Positions 43,305 through 53,909 are shown, counted from the stretch's first letter. The stretch is 64,000 bases of DNA from [Phialemoniopsis] sp. UDSM-2020 (GCA_018873225.1 JAEILZ010000001.1:6820001-6884000), one strand, 5' to 3'. Translations and numbers: made by a program. Notes: generated from the letters alone by a model not told the origin.

Positions 43305-44954
43305 TTATAATATTACGCAGCACGATGTCTCGTTTCTTCTTTCAACCTGTCGATGCGTCGTCGGCTTGCTGCGATCTGGAGGTGGTCTCTGTATAACATT
43401 CTTCCGGGCTTCCGACCGTTGTGTTGCCGTTCCCTCCTCAATATGATGGCTATTATATGGTTGGCGTTGTTCCCGGACAATAACAGCGCTCGGACGAGAT
43501 TTCCGAGGCTGGGCTTGCGGAATTCGTGCCACTGGTCTTTGTTGTTGACTAGCAGAGAGTGGTATCGTTGGGGCATGAATCTCCCTGGCCGGTCCGGTGT
43601 TGGTCGTAAAGGTCGTGGTCTGCGCAGCTGATCTACTTGATTTGGCTCGCATGTCTGCCTCTGGCTGTTTGAAGGGGTCGCCGTCTCGGACTGCAGATTC
43701 TCCTCCGCTACGAGCGAACTTGTTCTGTGGATTGTCGATCCCGGGAAGTGTCGACTCATATATGTAAGACGGCTGCGGCCGAGGCTTGCTAGGCTTCATG
43801 CCTAAGAGCTCCATGCTTAAGGGAACGTCTATGTCAACATCAGACTCGTCGAGTACGTATCCGCTCATCTGAGCTGCTGTCCCATAAGTCATGTTCAATG
43901 ATGGTCCGGGAACCGCCTCGCCGCCACTGGTGCGATAGCTCGTGGCACTGGATGCAGGATACTGTAGTGGCCTAGACGGTCCGGTGTAGCTGTTTGCATC
44001 TTGTTGCTGCTTATATCCCTCATATGCTATGTGATCGGCATCGAGATACCTTGTGTCTGCAGAATCGTGCGCGGGACTTCTTTGTTTGACGCGAGAGGAC
44101 TCGAGCTGTTTCTTTAGCTGATCCTCGTGTGATTCGATAGGAGTCCTTGGTTCTGGCGGCGCAATATCCTTTCCTTTTCCCAGTGACTCGCGGGAGGCAG
44201 ATTCTCTGCTGAACCCGGGGTCTGAGGCTGGCAGTGGCGTCTCATCTGTCGCAATCCCTCCTCCAAGTCTAGAATCCATTCGTCTCGGTGTTGGACCACC
44301 TCCGCCCCTTTTCTCCCTGGCCAGGTTGGCTCTGCTCTTCTTTGGCCGAGCCTTGCTTTGGTCCTGGCCGCCGCGCTTAGCATCGATATGCAATTCCGTA
44401 CCATCCTTGCCAACCGGTGAAATTGCGGCTTTTGCTTCAGTAGTCGGTGTGGCAGCTTCCTTTTCCACTTTCTGGGGCACTGGCTCCGCGTTGCCCGCTT
44501 TTCTCTCGACAGTGTTCCTTCGTCTTCTTCTAGGGGTTGCCGAGTTTGTGTTGTCCTGGGCGTTCCGCTCACTTGTTGTGAAAAGGCTTGGCTGGGCCCC
44601 CTGGGCAGCCACTGGCGATGCAAGATTATCTGCAGCTCGCGGATACGTTCCAACATTTTCCTGGTGGAGCCCCTCTCCCCATGGAACCTGATAAGATTCA
44701 CTGCCAATGTACTCATCCGCCTGCTTTGTGGCTGCGAATGTATAACTTGTATCATGTCCCGTTCCCCAAGTACTTGATGAAACATGGCGGTCTAGCGTGT
44801 CCAACCCGGAGGCGTCCAGGCTTGCCACTGTTGGAAGGTCGTTGAAATTCTCTCCGGGGTCGTTATCACTATTCAGCCTGGTCCCGTCATTCCTAGCTCC
44901 CCTCCGGTTCCGACCTCTGCGGCCTTGCTGGCGGCCTCCTTCCGAAGTTGACAT
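43305..44954 (-). CDS. Disordered basic protein with C-terminal CaaX prenylation motif
   Basis: Single exon, 549 aa, not matched to a known family. The N-terminus is Gly/Arg-rich (GGRQQGRRGRNRRGARNDG). The body is low in hydrophobic residues and rich in Ser, Arg, Pro and Gln, with no folded domain that I can see, and is probably intrinsically disordered. A candidate short linear region is SGYVLDESDVDIDVPLSMEL. The last six residues are SCCVIL: the final four (CVIL) form a CaaX box, and Leu at the last position favours geranylgeranylation by GGTase-I. The extra upstream Cys could be palmitoylated. The protein would therefore be anchored on the plasma membrane or endomembranes (inference). The start at MSTSEGG is the first ATG of the frame. 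3' end convergent with the UGT gene. Confidence 0.72.
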   Translation of the reverse strand: MSTSEGGRQQGRRGRNRRGARNDGTRLNSDNDPGENFNDLPTVASLDASGLDTLDRHVSSSTWGTGHDTSYTFAATKQADEYIGSESYQVPWGEGLHQENVGTYPRAADNLASPVAAQGAQPSLFTTSERNAQDNTNSATPRRRRRNTVERKAGNAEPVPQKVEKEAATPTTEAKAAISPVGKDGTELHIDAKRGGQDQSKARPKKSRANLAREKRGGGGPTPRRMDSRLGGGIATDETPLPASDPGFSRESASRESLGKGKDIAPPEPRTPIESHEDQLKKQLESSRVKQRSPAHDSADTRYLDADHIAYEGYKQQQDANSYTGPSRPLQYPASSATSYRTSGGEAVPGPSLNMTYGTAAQMSGYVLDESDVDIDVPLSMELLGMKPSKPRPQPSYIYESTLPGIDNPQNKFARSGGESAVRDGDPFKQPEADMRAKSSRSAAQTTTFTTNTGPAREIHAPTIPLSASQQQRPVARIPQAQPRKSRPSAVIVREQRQPYNSHHIEEGTATQRSEARKNVIQRPPPDRSKPTTHRQVERRNETSCCVIL

Positions 44955-45738
44955 TGTTTGCTCAGGCGTACTGGTGAGTTGGTTGACCAGAGGTGCACAA
45001 AGCCACAGTGCGATTGAAGACCGTTCATTTCTAGCGAAAGAATTTATTATGACTCAAACCACATATACTCAGAACAAGGCGATCAATTGCATCAGAACCT
45101 GACCGAGAGATACTGACCTTGGACCGCGCTACCCCCGCGCGTCACAACCCTGTCTGCGGCTGAGTTGTACTGCATATGCACCCGAAAGATCTGCTGTGAT
45201 AGGTAGCCCGAGAGCTTCAGGCCGCCACCACACCATCGAGCATGCCTCGTGACGGAGGTCGATGCATCTGTTGTCAAGTCCCTCTGGTTGGGTCGAAACC
45301 GATGGGAACCGCATTCGCCATGCCTCACATGAATTGGGTTGCGGTCTAGGGATTGGATCAATGTCCAAGGCATAATTTTCCAGGCCTGAAACCGGATATG
45401 GTGGACCTGACAAATCCAGGCTCGTCCTTGGTAGTACCTAGATTTGAAGAGCTGTCCTAGCTTCTCTCTCAGCCTCAACTATCCCGCCGCCTTCGAAGAC
45501 TAAGGGGTACCAGGACTGACTCTCAAGAATATTGGTACGCCACTCATTGACTTCACGTCACTAGGCACAATTCTTCAATGATCCGTAGGAACTGCCAACT
45601 TGTGATAAATATTTGTCAAGGTAGCGAGTGAACACGTTACATTGTGTGTAGATTTGAATCAATTAGAATTGTCTAAACAAGACCGAGTGATATATCTCGG
45701 CGGTCGTTCTCACTTGCACATCAAGCCCTGCCACGAGG
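44955..45738. other. Intergenic region
   Basis: Promoter of the CaaX protein and 3' side of the oxidoreductase. A 128-codon minus-strand ORF at 45092-45478 shows no feature. No gene supported. Confidence 0.5.
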
Positions 45739-47118
45739 TCACCACTTCGTCTGCGTCATAGTCCTGTTTCCCACCGCGATCTCGGGAGCGTAGTCGGTGC
45801 CCAGGTACTTGGCGACCGAGAAGCGGACGATCCACCCCCACAAGCGCCGGCCGCCGATCTGGCCCGTGCCGCGGTAACGGCCGAGCGTGACGGCAAACAC
45901 AAAGGAGTCGTCGGGCTTGTAGGTCGGCGCGGCGCGACCGGCTAGCCGTGCTTGCAGGGCAGGGCCCAGGTACCGCACCTGCGCGTCGGTGTGCTTGCCG
46001 TTGGCTGTCTGGGCGTTGCTGGGATCGCCTAGAGCAAAGATGTTTGCGTGGCCTGTGGCCTGCAGCGTGTCCCTTTCGACCTTGACGCGCCCGTCGGCGT
46101 CGAGCATGGCTGCAGGCATGAACTCTGTGTTGGGCCGTACGCCGAAGGTGGGGATGTAGAAGTCCGCCTCGAGCGTCGTTGTGGTTGTCTCGCTCGCAGT
46201 CTCGCCCGTATGCATGTTCTCGTCCACAATTTCGCCTGTGGGTATGTCCTTCTTTCCCTCTCTAGCAACGCCGGGTTGTAACATCAGGGAGTGCTTGCCC
46301 GCCGGTGTTGTAGTAACGCCTAGGACGCGTGTATTGGTCACGACTTTGACATTCATCTGGCTCAGTTCACTGACCACCGTGCGGCGGACGTCTTCGCGAG
46401 TTTCGGTGCTCAGGGGCAGGGGCCCGTCGGCTATGAGCGTAATGTCCTTGGTACCCACGAGTCCGTATTCCTGGCCCAACTCGCCCGCAACCTCAACGCC
46501 CGTCTGCCCGGCGCCGGCCACGACAATAGTCCGCACTGCCGCAATCTTCTCCCGTAGGCTGTGGAACTTGTCTTTGGTCGTCGGAGTGTCGGCCAGGTTC
46601 TTAAAAGGCATGTCATCTTTGCAGGAGGAGCCGGTGGCGATGATGAGAGTGTCGTAGTCAATCATGCGTTGCTCTTGGTCGGCAATTGTTGATACCATAA
46701 CGCGGTTGGCCCCTGGGTCCAGGCTCAGCGCCGTCCCCAAGACGTGTTCGAACTGGGAGGGCCTATACTTTGCAAAGGCTGACCTGAAGGGGAGGAAGAT
46801 CTTGTCGTCGTCGAAGCCGTCTGGCAGGATAGCGCGGACAGTGGCAAATGCCCAAAGGAGGTGATCGTTGGGGCTAACTAGGACAACTCGAAGGCCCACG
46901 CTTGCCAGTGTATGCTTGAGAAGATGATGGGCAAGGGGGATACCAGCATGTCCGGCGCCGAGAATCACTACTGTGTGACCTCTCGAATCTTCCGATGCGG
47001 CTTTCGTGTCGACAAGCAAAGGAGGTTGTTTTCGGGAAGCGAGTAGCTTGAAAAATAGAGAACTCGCAAGCACTAACAGGCCCGGGATCCAGTAGTAGGA
47101 AGACGTTGCGGAAGACAT
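45739..47118 (-). CDS. AIF/FSP1-like FAD-dependent NAD(P)H oxidoreductase
   Basis: Single exon, 459 aa, starting MSSATSSYYW; the frame is open upstream but without an ATG. A hydrophobic N-terminal segment (WIPGLLVLASSLFFKLL, ~9-25) looks like a membrane anchor. The FAD-binding Rossmann motif is VVILGAGHAGIPLAHHLL, followed by the ATG site in LIIATGSSC. The NAD(P)H motif is VVAGAGQTGVEVAGEL, and the second FAD contact is NIFALGDPSN. This is the pyridine-nucleotide disulphide oxidoreductase fold of the AIF, AMID and FSP1 group (single-subunit quinone reductases). In fungi they are often described as AMID-like and linked to oxidative stress or cell death. Residue choice does not settle localisation. 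Divergent from NLR2 with a 426-bp gap. Confidence 0.9.
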   Translation of the reverse strand: MSSATSSYYWIPGLLVLASSLFFKLLASRKQPPLLVDTKAASEDSRGHTVVILGAGHAGIPLAHHLLKHTLASVGLRVVLVSPNDHLLWAFATVRAILPDGFDDDKIFLPFRSAFAKYRPSQFEHVLGTALSLDPGANRVMVSTIADQEQRMIDYDTLIIATGSSCKDDMPFKNLADTPTTKDKFHSLREKIAAVRTIVVAGAGQTGVEVAGELGQEYGLVGTKDITLIADGPLPLSTETREDVRRTVVSELSQMNVKVVTNTRVLGVTTTPAGKHSLMLQPGVAREGKKDIPTGEIVDENMHTGETASETTTTTLEADFYIPTFGVRPNTEFMPAAMLDADGRVKVERDTLQATGHANIFALGDPSNAQTANGKHTDAQVRYLGPALQARLAGRAAPTYKPDDSFVFAVTLGRYRGTGQIGGRRLWGWIVRFSVAKYLGTDYAPEIAVGNRTMTQTKW

Positions 47119-47544
47119 CGTTATAGTGATGTAGGTTTCCAAGTATAATTGTTCTCGAAGGATGGGATAGAGATAGGGGGAAAAGCCATTGCTTCCAGGT
47201 GAGTGGCCATCAGCCAGACTGTGAAGGACAGCCCATCAGATCCGTGGGTAAGGGTAGTTTGCCCTCCGACGTTTTGTCGTCTAATAATGGGCACTGTGCC
47301 GAAAAAGACAAGGATGTCCCTGCACCGGAATGGATCTGTGTGGGGGATATTGTCTGTGCGGTGTGGCTCCCAAGGGACCATGTGGTGTCTGTAATACACA
47401 GCCGTTAGGGAGATTGCCAGACACTGGGTGAGGCCCAGTCTCGTGCTCATAATAAAATGCTTTCCGGGTTCCCAAACAAGAGTGGCCCACGAGCTGCGTT
47501 CTCGGCATCAACACCAAACCAAAGATGATCCATGGAGAGCAGCC
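47119..47544. promoter_or_regulatory. Divergent promoter region, AIF-like oxidoreductase / NLR2
   Basis: 426 bp between the two start codons. No specific binding site recognised. The NLR2 frame is open leftward to 47428 but lacks an ATG before 47545. Confidence 0.6.
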
Positions 47545-50500
47545 ATGACCGCCATCTCAATGCTTGGAGCTGATGCGTGCATCTTCGCCATCATCGAGTT
47601 TTGTACTGAGCAATTTACAGATCCGCAGGTTATCGAAGTCCAGTCTGCAAAGCCATCGAATGGCAAAGACGAGAGCAGTGTTTTGCTGGCCTCTGAGGCA
47701 TTAAAAGCCGCACTTTTCAATAGTCGAATACCTCCCACCCCGAGTCGTTCCACCACGGCCGGCCAACAACGCCCGAACGCATCCTCACTGTTGCAGGAGT
47801 TGACCTCTCTTCGAAACGATGCCATATTACTGCTGGAGGATATAGAAGTCATACTGAGCAGGTCATCGAGCAAGCAACGATTGCGTCAGGAAGATGACAC
47901 CGCGATCTACACTGAGCGACTTCAGAGCCTATGCCATGGCGTTACATGTCACGTCAATGCGATTCTTCGCCTACGCCTGTCAGATTTGAGTCGAACTTTG
48001 AGTTCCTTGCAGGAAGTTCGGCAATACACCAGGCCTGAGCATGAGTCTCGGGTTGACACGCTGTCTGCCGGCCTAGAGGACCTCGAAAAAGAGGTACGAC
48101 GTCATTTCAGGGACAACGGCGTCAACTCCTCGACATCTTTGACAGAAGCCGATATTCAATTCTTCAAGACTCGGTTGGGCACTCTGATTGATTTCGAGGA
48201 TGCGCTGCTCGCCGAGAGGATTGTGTCAAGCTTTAACTACGCAAGCCGCCCTGTGCGTCTCGACTCTGTCCCTCGGGCACACAAGGACACCTTCCAGTGG
48301 GCTTTCGACTCCCGGTTCTCGGACTGGTTGCGATCTGGGCGAGGTACATTCTGGGTGTCGGGCAAGCCTGGGTCCGGCAAGTCAACGTTCATGAAGTTCA
48401 TCGCCAAACACAGCCAAACAAGAAAGATGCTGGAGGCCTGGGCAGGCTCTTCCGAAGAATTGGCTGTCGCGGCTCATTTCTTCTGGATCGCAGGCACACC
48501 GATTCAAAAGTCATGGCAGGGCTTGTTGCAGTCTCTGCTATTTGACCTCCTTCGTGGAAGACCTCGCATCGCCGCCTTGGTCAGTCCCAACCGTTGGGAG
48601 GCCGCCAAGACCGGCCGATGGGAGACCGCCTCTGAGCCTTGGTCCGTCTCCAAGCTGGCCGCTGCGCTGCGGACATTGTCGACGACCGACCGGATGCCTC
48701 TGAAAGTGTGCTTCTTCATCGACGGCCTCGACGAGTACGACAGCAACCATGCCGAGCTCTGCGAAGTGCTTCGTGATATTGCCAGTTCTCCCCACATCAA
48801 GATGTGTGTCTCCAGCCGGCCGTGGCCTGTTTTCGAGAGACACTTCGGCGGCGAGGGCCAGGAGAAATTGGATATCCACGAACTGACGCGGAATGACATC
48901 CGTCAATTCGTCGAGGACCAGCTTCAGGATCACGGTGGATGGGCTGACGAGGTGTACGACGATTTCAAGCGGGAGAAAGTCTGGCTCGTCGATCGAATTG
49001 TGACACAGGCCGATGGTGTGTTTCTTTGGGCTTTCTTTGTAGCACGGTCGTTGCGGGAAAATCTCTCCAACGGCGAGAGAATAGAAGATCTGACAGAGCG
49101 CGTCAGCCAACTTCCGTCAGACCTGGATCGGCTGTTCAAACACATGCTCGAAAGCGTGAACCACACCGACCACGTCAAGATGGCGCGCTGTTTACAGGCC
49201 GCAGTTCATGCACTCGAGCCTCTCCACATTGATATGTATGAACACTTGGTGAAAGACCTCGAAAGTCACAGTCACACATCCCACGCTGCGACCCAGCCGG
49301 AAACTCCAGAACGAATTGCTTTGCGCAGAGAACAGACCATTCAGAACATCAACGACAAGGCGAAAGGTCTCCTTAGGCTTGTCGACAACCGGGTCGAGTT
49401 TCTCCACAGAACCGTGAAGGATTTTGTCCTCACTAAGGACATTGGCGAGTACCTGCAGAGCAAGCTCCCACCGGACTACAACGGCTTCCTCGCCATTGCC
49501 ACAGCCTATCTCGGTTTCCTCAGATCTACCCGTCTAGATCATCGGCTTGTAGCAGGCATCATGCGGCAAGGCCGGGGTCTGAATACCGGCCCTTTCATCG
49601 CGCATCTGAATCAGGCCTTGGTGTATGCTACAGAGGCGCTAAAACAGGCAGGCTTCCGCCAGAAGCAACAGACGGAGGAGCTTTTAGACGAGTACGAGAG
49701 ATCTGTGCAGGATATGGTGACGCTCGGCCACGTTACCGTCCGGGGCGTCAATTATCAGAGCTATGACGCCAGACTGATATTTCGCGAGGAGCTCGTCAGG
49801 CACGACCTTACGCCCTACATCGCCAAGAAGGTCCGCGAGCAACCTGATTTCTTTCACATCTTCGACGAGTCGCCTCTATACGCCGCACTCACACCCATGT
49901 CCCGCAGCAGTGGCGAGAGTCCGCCGCCCGTGCCGGGGGTTCTCGACCTCCTTCTCCGGCGCGGCGAGGACCCCAATGCACCGCCACGGCAGTCACTGCC
50001 TAATAACGCGGCGTCGCCTTGGGTCATTTTTTCGCGGAGCACCATGTCCGTCTCCAACATGCTGTCGGGCCCCTGCATGTTCCCAGCTCTGCGGTGGAGC
50101 AGCGCCCTAAGCGACGCGACCTTCACACGTCTCTTGTCCCATGGCGCCGACCCCAATGCACCCCTTCTGGATCGCCCCGGAGCGCGCACCGTCTTCTCGC
50201 ACTTCTTGGATATCTCGCTGTCCCGCTTCCTCGGCGAGGAGTGTTTCAAGGGCTACCTCGATACCCTGGACGCCTTCCTTCGGGCGGGCGGATCCCTTGG
50301 TATTCCTGCTGATTCACAAACGGCTGTGGACTCAGGATCTGAGGCTGCTTTCGGAAATCTTGCTAGGCGGAGGCCGAAGGTGTCAATCTTGGCATCATTC
50401 TGTTTCGAACTCAAGGGCCTTCTCGCAAGGCTAGCGGCGGATCCAAAGAGGGCGCACTTTGTCTCTTCAGTCGCGGAGAAGCTGATTCTGCACTGCTCTG

Positions 50501-50613
50501 GCAGGGAAGATGATCTGGCAAATTTGGGTGCGGCTTTATCCGAGGGATGTCCTGCTCATATTGCCGCACCTCTCTTGGAGCTCATTGATTCAAAGAAAAG
50601 GGTTCACCAATAG
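47545..50613 (+). CDS. NACHT-domain NLR-like protein (NLR2)
   Basis: Single exon, 1022 aa; the start MTAISMLGADACIFAIIEFC is the first in-frame ATG. The N-terminal ~240 residues are helical and of the kind found in fungal STAND proteins (LLQELTSLRNDAILLLEDIE). The NACHT lead-in is SFNYASRPVRLDSVPRAHKD ... TFQWAF, with P-loop GKPGSGKST (~273), Walker B VCFFIDGLDEYD (~390) and the downstream SSRPWPVFE. The next region (~500-750) resembles the DUF7791-type segment after fungal NACHT domains (from memory). The C-terminus has only degenerate ankyrin-like units (VLDLLLRRGEDPNAPP ~798, LLSHGADPNAPL). It is therefore a likely STAND receptor without a strong repeat sensor. Very different from NLR1 in sequence and exon structure. 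Confidence 0.9.
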   Translation: MTAISMLGADACIFAIIEFCTEQFTDPQVIEVQSAKPSNGKDESSVLLASEALKAALFNSRIPPTPSRSTTAGQQRPNASSLLQELTSLRNDAILLLEDIEVILSRSSSKQRLRQEDDTAIYTERLQSLCHGVTCHVNAILRLRLSDLSRTLSSLQEVRQYTRPEHESRVDTLSAGLEDLEKEVRRHFRDNGVNSSTSLTEADIQFFKTRLGTLIDFEDALLAERIVSSFNYASRPVRLDSVPRAHKDTFQWAFDSRFSDWLRSGRGTFWVSGKPGSGKSTFMKFIAKHSQTRKMLEAWAGSSEELAVAAHFFWIAGTPIQKSWQGLLQSLLFDLLRGRPRIAALVSPNRWEAAKTGRWETASEPWSVSKLAAALRTLSTTDRMPLKVCFFIDGLDEYDSNHAELCEVLRDIASSPHIKMCVSSRPWPVFERHFGGEGQEKLDIHELTRNDIRQFVEDQLQDHGGWADEVYDDFKREKVWLVDRIVTQADGVFLWAFFVARSLRENLSNGERIEDLTERVSQLPSDLDRLFKHMLESVNHTDHVKMARCLQAAVHALEPLHIDMYEHLVKDLESHSHTSHAATQPETPERIALRREQTIQNINDKAKGLLRLVDNRVEFLHRTVKDFVLTKDIGEYLQSKLPPDYNGFLAIATAYLGFLRSTRLDHRLVAGIMRQGRGLNTGPFIAHLNQALVYATEALKQAGFRQKQQTEELLDEYERSVQDMVTLGHVTVRGVNYQSYDARLIFREELVRHDLTPYIAKKVREQPDFFHIFDESPLYAALTPMSRSSGESPPPVPGVLDLLLRRGEDPNAPPRQSLPNNAASPWVIFSRSTMSVSNMLSGPCMFPALRWSSALSDATFTRLLSHGADPNAPLLDRPGARTVFSHFLDISLSRFLGEECFKGYLDTLDAFLRAGGSLGIPADSQTAVDSGSEAAFGNLARRRPKVSILASFCFELKGLLARLAADPKRAHFVSSVAEKLILHCSGREDDLANLGAALSEGCPAHIAAPLLELIDSKKRVHQ

Positions 50614-50749
50614 CAAGGAAAGGTGCTCAAAGAAACAAGGCTGAAAGATTACAGCACGGTTTCAGCAAGGGGATCGCGACATTATGCACTTTATAAAGAA
50701 AAGATAACACGTATCCAGGAGGTATTCTTCAATAACCGTCGAAGAAATC

Positions 50750-51343
50750 TCAATACATCAACGGCAACAGAATAGCCCCGAGCGCCCACTTCAAGTAGTT
50801 CGAGTGACTGTTTCGATATGCAGCCGATTTGTGCAAGCGTCCGGTCCTGTATGTTTGTGACAAGTCCTCATACTTTGATAAAGGCTCTGTGAAGCAGTCC
50901 TGTTCACTCGCGTGGACCTCCTTCAGGTCCAGTCTCTCCGGAAGCTTGTAGGTACAAGTGATGGAGACCCTATGGTGCTCTGACCGGCGGTGACCGCTCA
51001 GTGTATGACCACAGCTCAGAGTGTCCCTAACGCCTCCTTCGTGTCTCGCCCCTGAGACGGTCCCATTGATGACAATGTTCTGTTGCAAATGCGGACGGTA
51101 TTTGAATTTTATCGGAAAGTCTTCGAAGGGACCTCTGGCAAGCATCCTGGTGCAGTTGTGCCCGTACAGCGTTTTGTGATCGGCCGACCAAACGGTGATG
51201 GCAGACTCGGAGGTTCTGAGGTTGGTCTTGTAATTGATGATGACGTCATGGCCTGTGTGGTCACCTTCGGGGACGGAGGATCCGAGAGACAAGGTTGCCA
51301 GGCTCAAGGCCCACAAGGAGCAAGCGAAGCTGAATAATCTCAT
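50750..51343 (-). CDS. Secreted protein, possibly GPI-anchored (197 aa)
   Basis: I do not recognise a family. The N-terminus MRLFSFACSLWALSLATLSLG is a signal peptide. The mature part has four to five cysteines and two potential N-glycosylation sites (GHNCTRM, VINGTVSG). It ends in a hydrophobic tail (YLKWALGAILLPLMY) preceded by small polar residues (NSHSN), which resembles a GPI-attachment signal. Its single-exon frame has protein-like composition. Convergent with NLR2 (136 bp). Possible cell-surface protein; no activity inferred. Confidence 0.7.
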   Translation of the reverse strand: MRLFSFACSLWALSLATLSLGSSVPEGDHTGHDVIINYKTNLRTSESAITVWSADHKTLYGHNCTRMLARGPFEDFPIKFKYRPHLQQNIVINGTVSGARHEGGVRDTLSCGHTLSGHRRSEHHRVSITCTYKLPERLDLKEVHASEQDCFTEPLSKYEDLSQTYRTGRLHKSAAYRNSHSNYLKWALGAILLPLMY

Positions 51344-51831
51344 GCTAGGTCGTTATGGGATATTGTTTGAAGACGTGTATACTTTGTCTGCTAACATACA
51401 ACAGGCATAGAATCGAAGCATGGGCGGGAATTCGAGGAGGCCCGATTTATATCCCCTCTTGATTGCGCAGATATTGAATCAGAAAGAACTGTTATAGCCG
51501 TGGTTGAAAAAAGACACGAACCGGTCACTCGCGGTTCCCGGTCCTTATTCGATAAATCTACATCATCAAGTAGTGGACGCCACGAATTGTAAATGCTTGA
51601 ACATTCCAGTCTTATTGAGAGAAACCGCAGGCCCAGGTTAAAGTATTAGGGGCTCGGCCATGTCTCACTAGTAGTCTTTACTGCTGTAATGTACATAATC
51701 AAGGTCATGATATGGAATCCCACACAACGCGAGGGATGGCCCAGCCACTAACTGGAGATCCCCAATGTCATATCCGGACAAAAGCACTTGCTCGCGATTC
51801 CCGACTCCCTTTTTCCCCTCCCAGACGTCAT
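51344..51831. other. Intergenic region with homology to the flank of the paralogous gene
   Basis: 51496-51546 resembles 55189-55239 over about 50 bp (e.g. cgtggttga, cacgaacc, gtca, ggtcct shared, with several transitions). Both lie just 3' of the two paralogous genes. Otherwise non-coding. Confidence 0.55.
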
Positions 51832-53909
51832 CTAGAACAACCAGCCGAAAAGCTTCGACTTCTTGGTGGGTCGAAGTTTCTCCAGCTCCTCCTCCAAATC
51901 GCGCATCCGCTTGTTGGAAGCCTCCTCATGCTCTCTCTGCGCCTTCTTGATCTCTTCGATGGTCTCAGTAGTAACCTGTGACTGAGATTGAGGGGCCGTG
52001 TCGTCATTCTCCTGGGATTGGGCCTGTCGAATGGCCTCGGCTCGCTGCTCCTCTTCAACCTCCTGCAGCCTCTTGCTTAACTGGCGAACTGATCCGGACC
52101 CATGCTGCTTCAGTTTCTGTGTGAACTCGTCCTGTGCCGCGGTGAGAATATCTTGCCAGCAACCCATATCAGCACCGCCGATAGCCATCTTCTTCTTGAT
52201 GAGCTCGATGTGTCTAACGACAGCCTTAAGGTGGCCCTCTTCAACACTCGCCAGGTTGATCAGATGCTTGACATCGTCAATTATCTGACCCTGAAAGCTG
52301 CCCTTATTGTCCGCGTCTGTTCCCAAGGTCAGGTCGTTCACGGCTTCCTCTCCGTGAGTTGGTACATGCTGCTGATCCTCTCCGGCGCTCGTGTGGCAGC
52401 ATTTCCAACCTTGGTGGCTCCGGAGAGCATATTGGTGCGAGGTTGCTCCGGGGAGACTTTCTGATCAAAGACTAGACGATCTTGCTCCGCCAACTTCGCG
52501 GCCGTCTCTGCCTTCGCCGGTTGCTCTCTCGTGACTACGTTGCGCCTTGCATCGAGGAAACTCAGGTTGCCCTCCCGGTTTTGGTGAGAAACCTGTTTGT
52601 GCAGATGAGCGACGTTGCTGGTCTCAGAAGTGAAGTTCATCGCGACGGGCCTCGGCGAAGATAGACCAGGAGATTCATCAACGGCTGTCTCGAACGAGGT
52701 ACCAGCGCCAGAGACTGCGGAGTCTTTGGCTTTTGCAACTGTCGAAGTTGCACCAGAATGTCCCGAACGGGTGAAGGGTGGAAGTGAGTTGCTTCGAACC
52801 TGACGGATTCTATCAAGATCAGGTCCAGATACCTGATGTGATAATGTCAGCGTGACCTCTCGATTATAACATAGTTCTCCTAAACGTACCTTCGGGATGG
52901 AAAGTCCTGACTGAAGGACTCGTTGCGGCGTGGTAGTTCTTGTGTCAGGGTGCGACTGTTGATCACGGCTGTGGCGAACGACCAGTGCCGCATCTTGGAT
53001 ACGCATGACTTCGGCCACAAACCACTCAGGCATCTCTTTGCGGGATTCCTTACGACCCCAGTGAATGGTTTTGGACGTACCGAGCGACATGTCGACGCAC
53101 TTGGGATCCGTAGGATCGAAGCCGTCCCAGAACTCATCTCGGGCGGCATCAAAAAAGTAGATCCAGGAAAGTCCCAGTTTCTCAACGGAGCCCAAGGGAT
53201 CGATTGTAGTCCCGAGAATATCCGCTATCGCTAGCACGGCGTGCGAAGGAGGCTGGGGTGGCTTGGGCATGTCCTTCCATGTCGCAATATTGCCGCGCCC
53301 TTTGTACCACTTGGTGAGCTTGGAGAGGGTATTCTGGTTGGCCTGGTAGCAGCAATGAGAGGCCATGCGTCCAGGATTGCAGCTTCGTGTAAGCTGATAC
53401 CACAGTTCGCGGACATCAATCCCGGCCACGAGGTCTGGGTTTAAGTTCTTGACTCGCGATCGGATATCTGTGGCGATCTCTTGCGCTGCTATAGTGCGGT
53501 CCGTGGATCTCTGGACTGGCTCATCCGTCTCCGTCGAGTACTGTCGTGCTTCATGCTGACTAGGGGAGGCTCCTGTTGCAGGGAGAGGTACACTGGAAGT
53601 TCTCTGACCCTCTCGACGACCGTTTATTGGCGTAAACTGGTTGCCGCCATCTCGTCGAGACGAAGAGGGTGAGGCTTGAATAGAAGAGCGGCCGGACTTC
53701 GGTGCCACTGCGGCACGTGGAATGTAATCCGTGTCGTTGATATCGTCATTGTCAACTTCGTGCTCGTCATGGTCTTCATCCTCGTCTTCGATGGCCCGGT
53801 CGTGCACAGTATAGTCCGCAGACTGAGACCTAGATTTCTGACGCTCGTGGAAGGCTTCATAGAAGCTCGACAAGCCACCACCGAGGGTAGACATGTCCTT
53901 GCTGTCCAT
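51832..53909 (-). CDS. Unrecognised family, copy A (frame interrupted near the middle)
   Basis: Exon 1 53909-52890 and exon 2 from 52832 down, separated by a 57-nt intron (GTACGT...CATCAG). Residues 1-125 are acidic and disordered. A core of about 150 residues follows (~160-305): ELWYQLTRSCNPGRMASHCC, WYKGRGNIATWKDMPKPPQP, LGLSWIYFF, FWDGFDPTDPKCVDMSL and KTIHWGRK. Exon 2 stays open to a stop at 52338, giving 504 aa. The coiled-coil C-terminus that matches copy B (KKMAIGGADMGCW ... EELEKLRPTKKSKLFGWLF, ending 51832) lies in the -1 frame and is open only after ~52466. It has no start codon before residue KKKM. A weak unrecognised intron or a frameshift mutation must join the two. I cannot tell which. 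Function unknown; see copy B. Confidence 0.6.
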
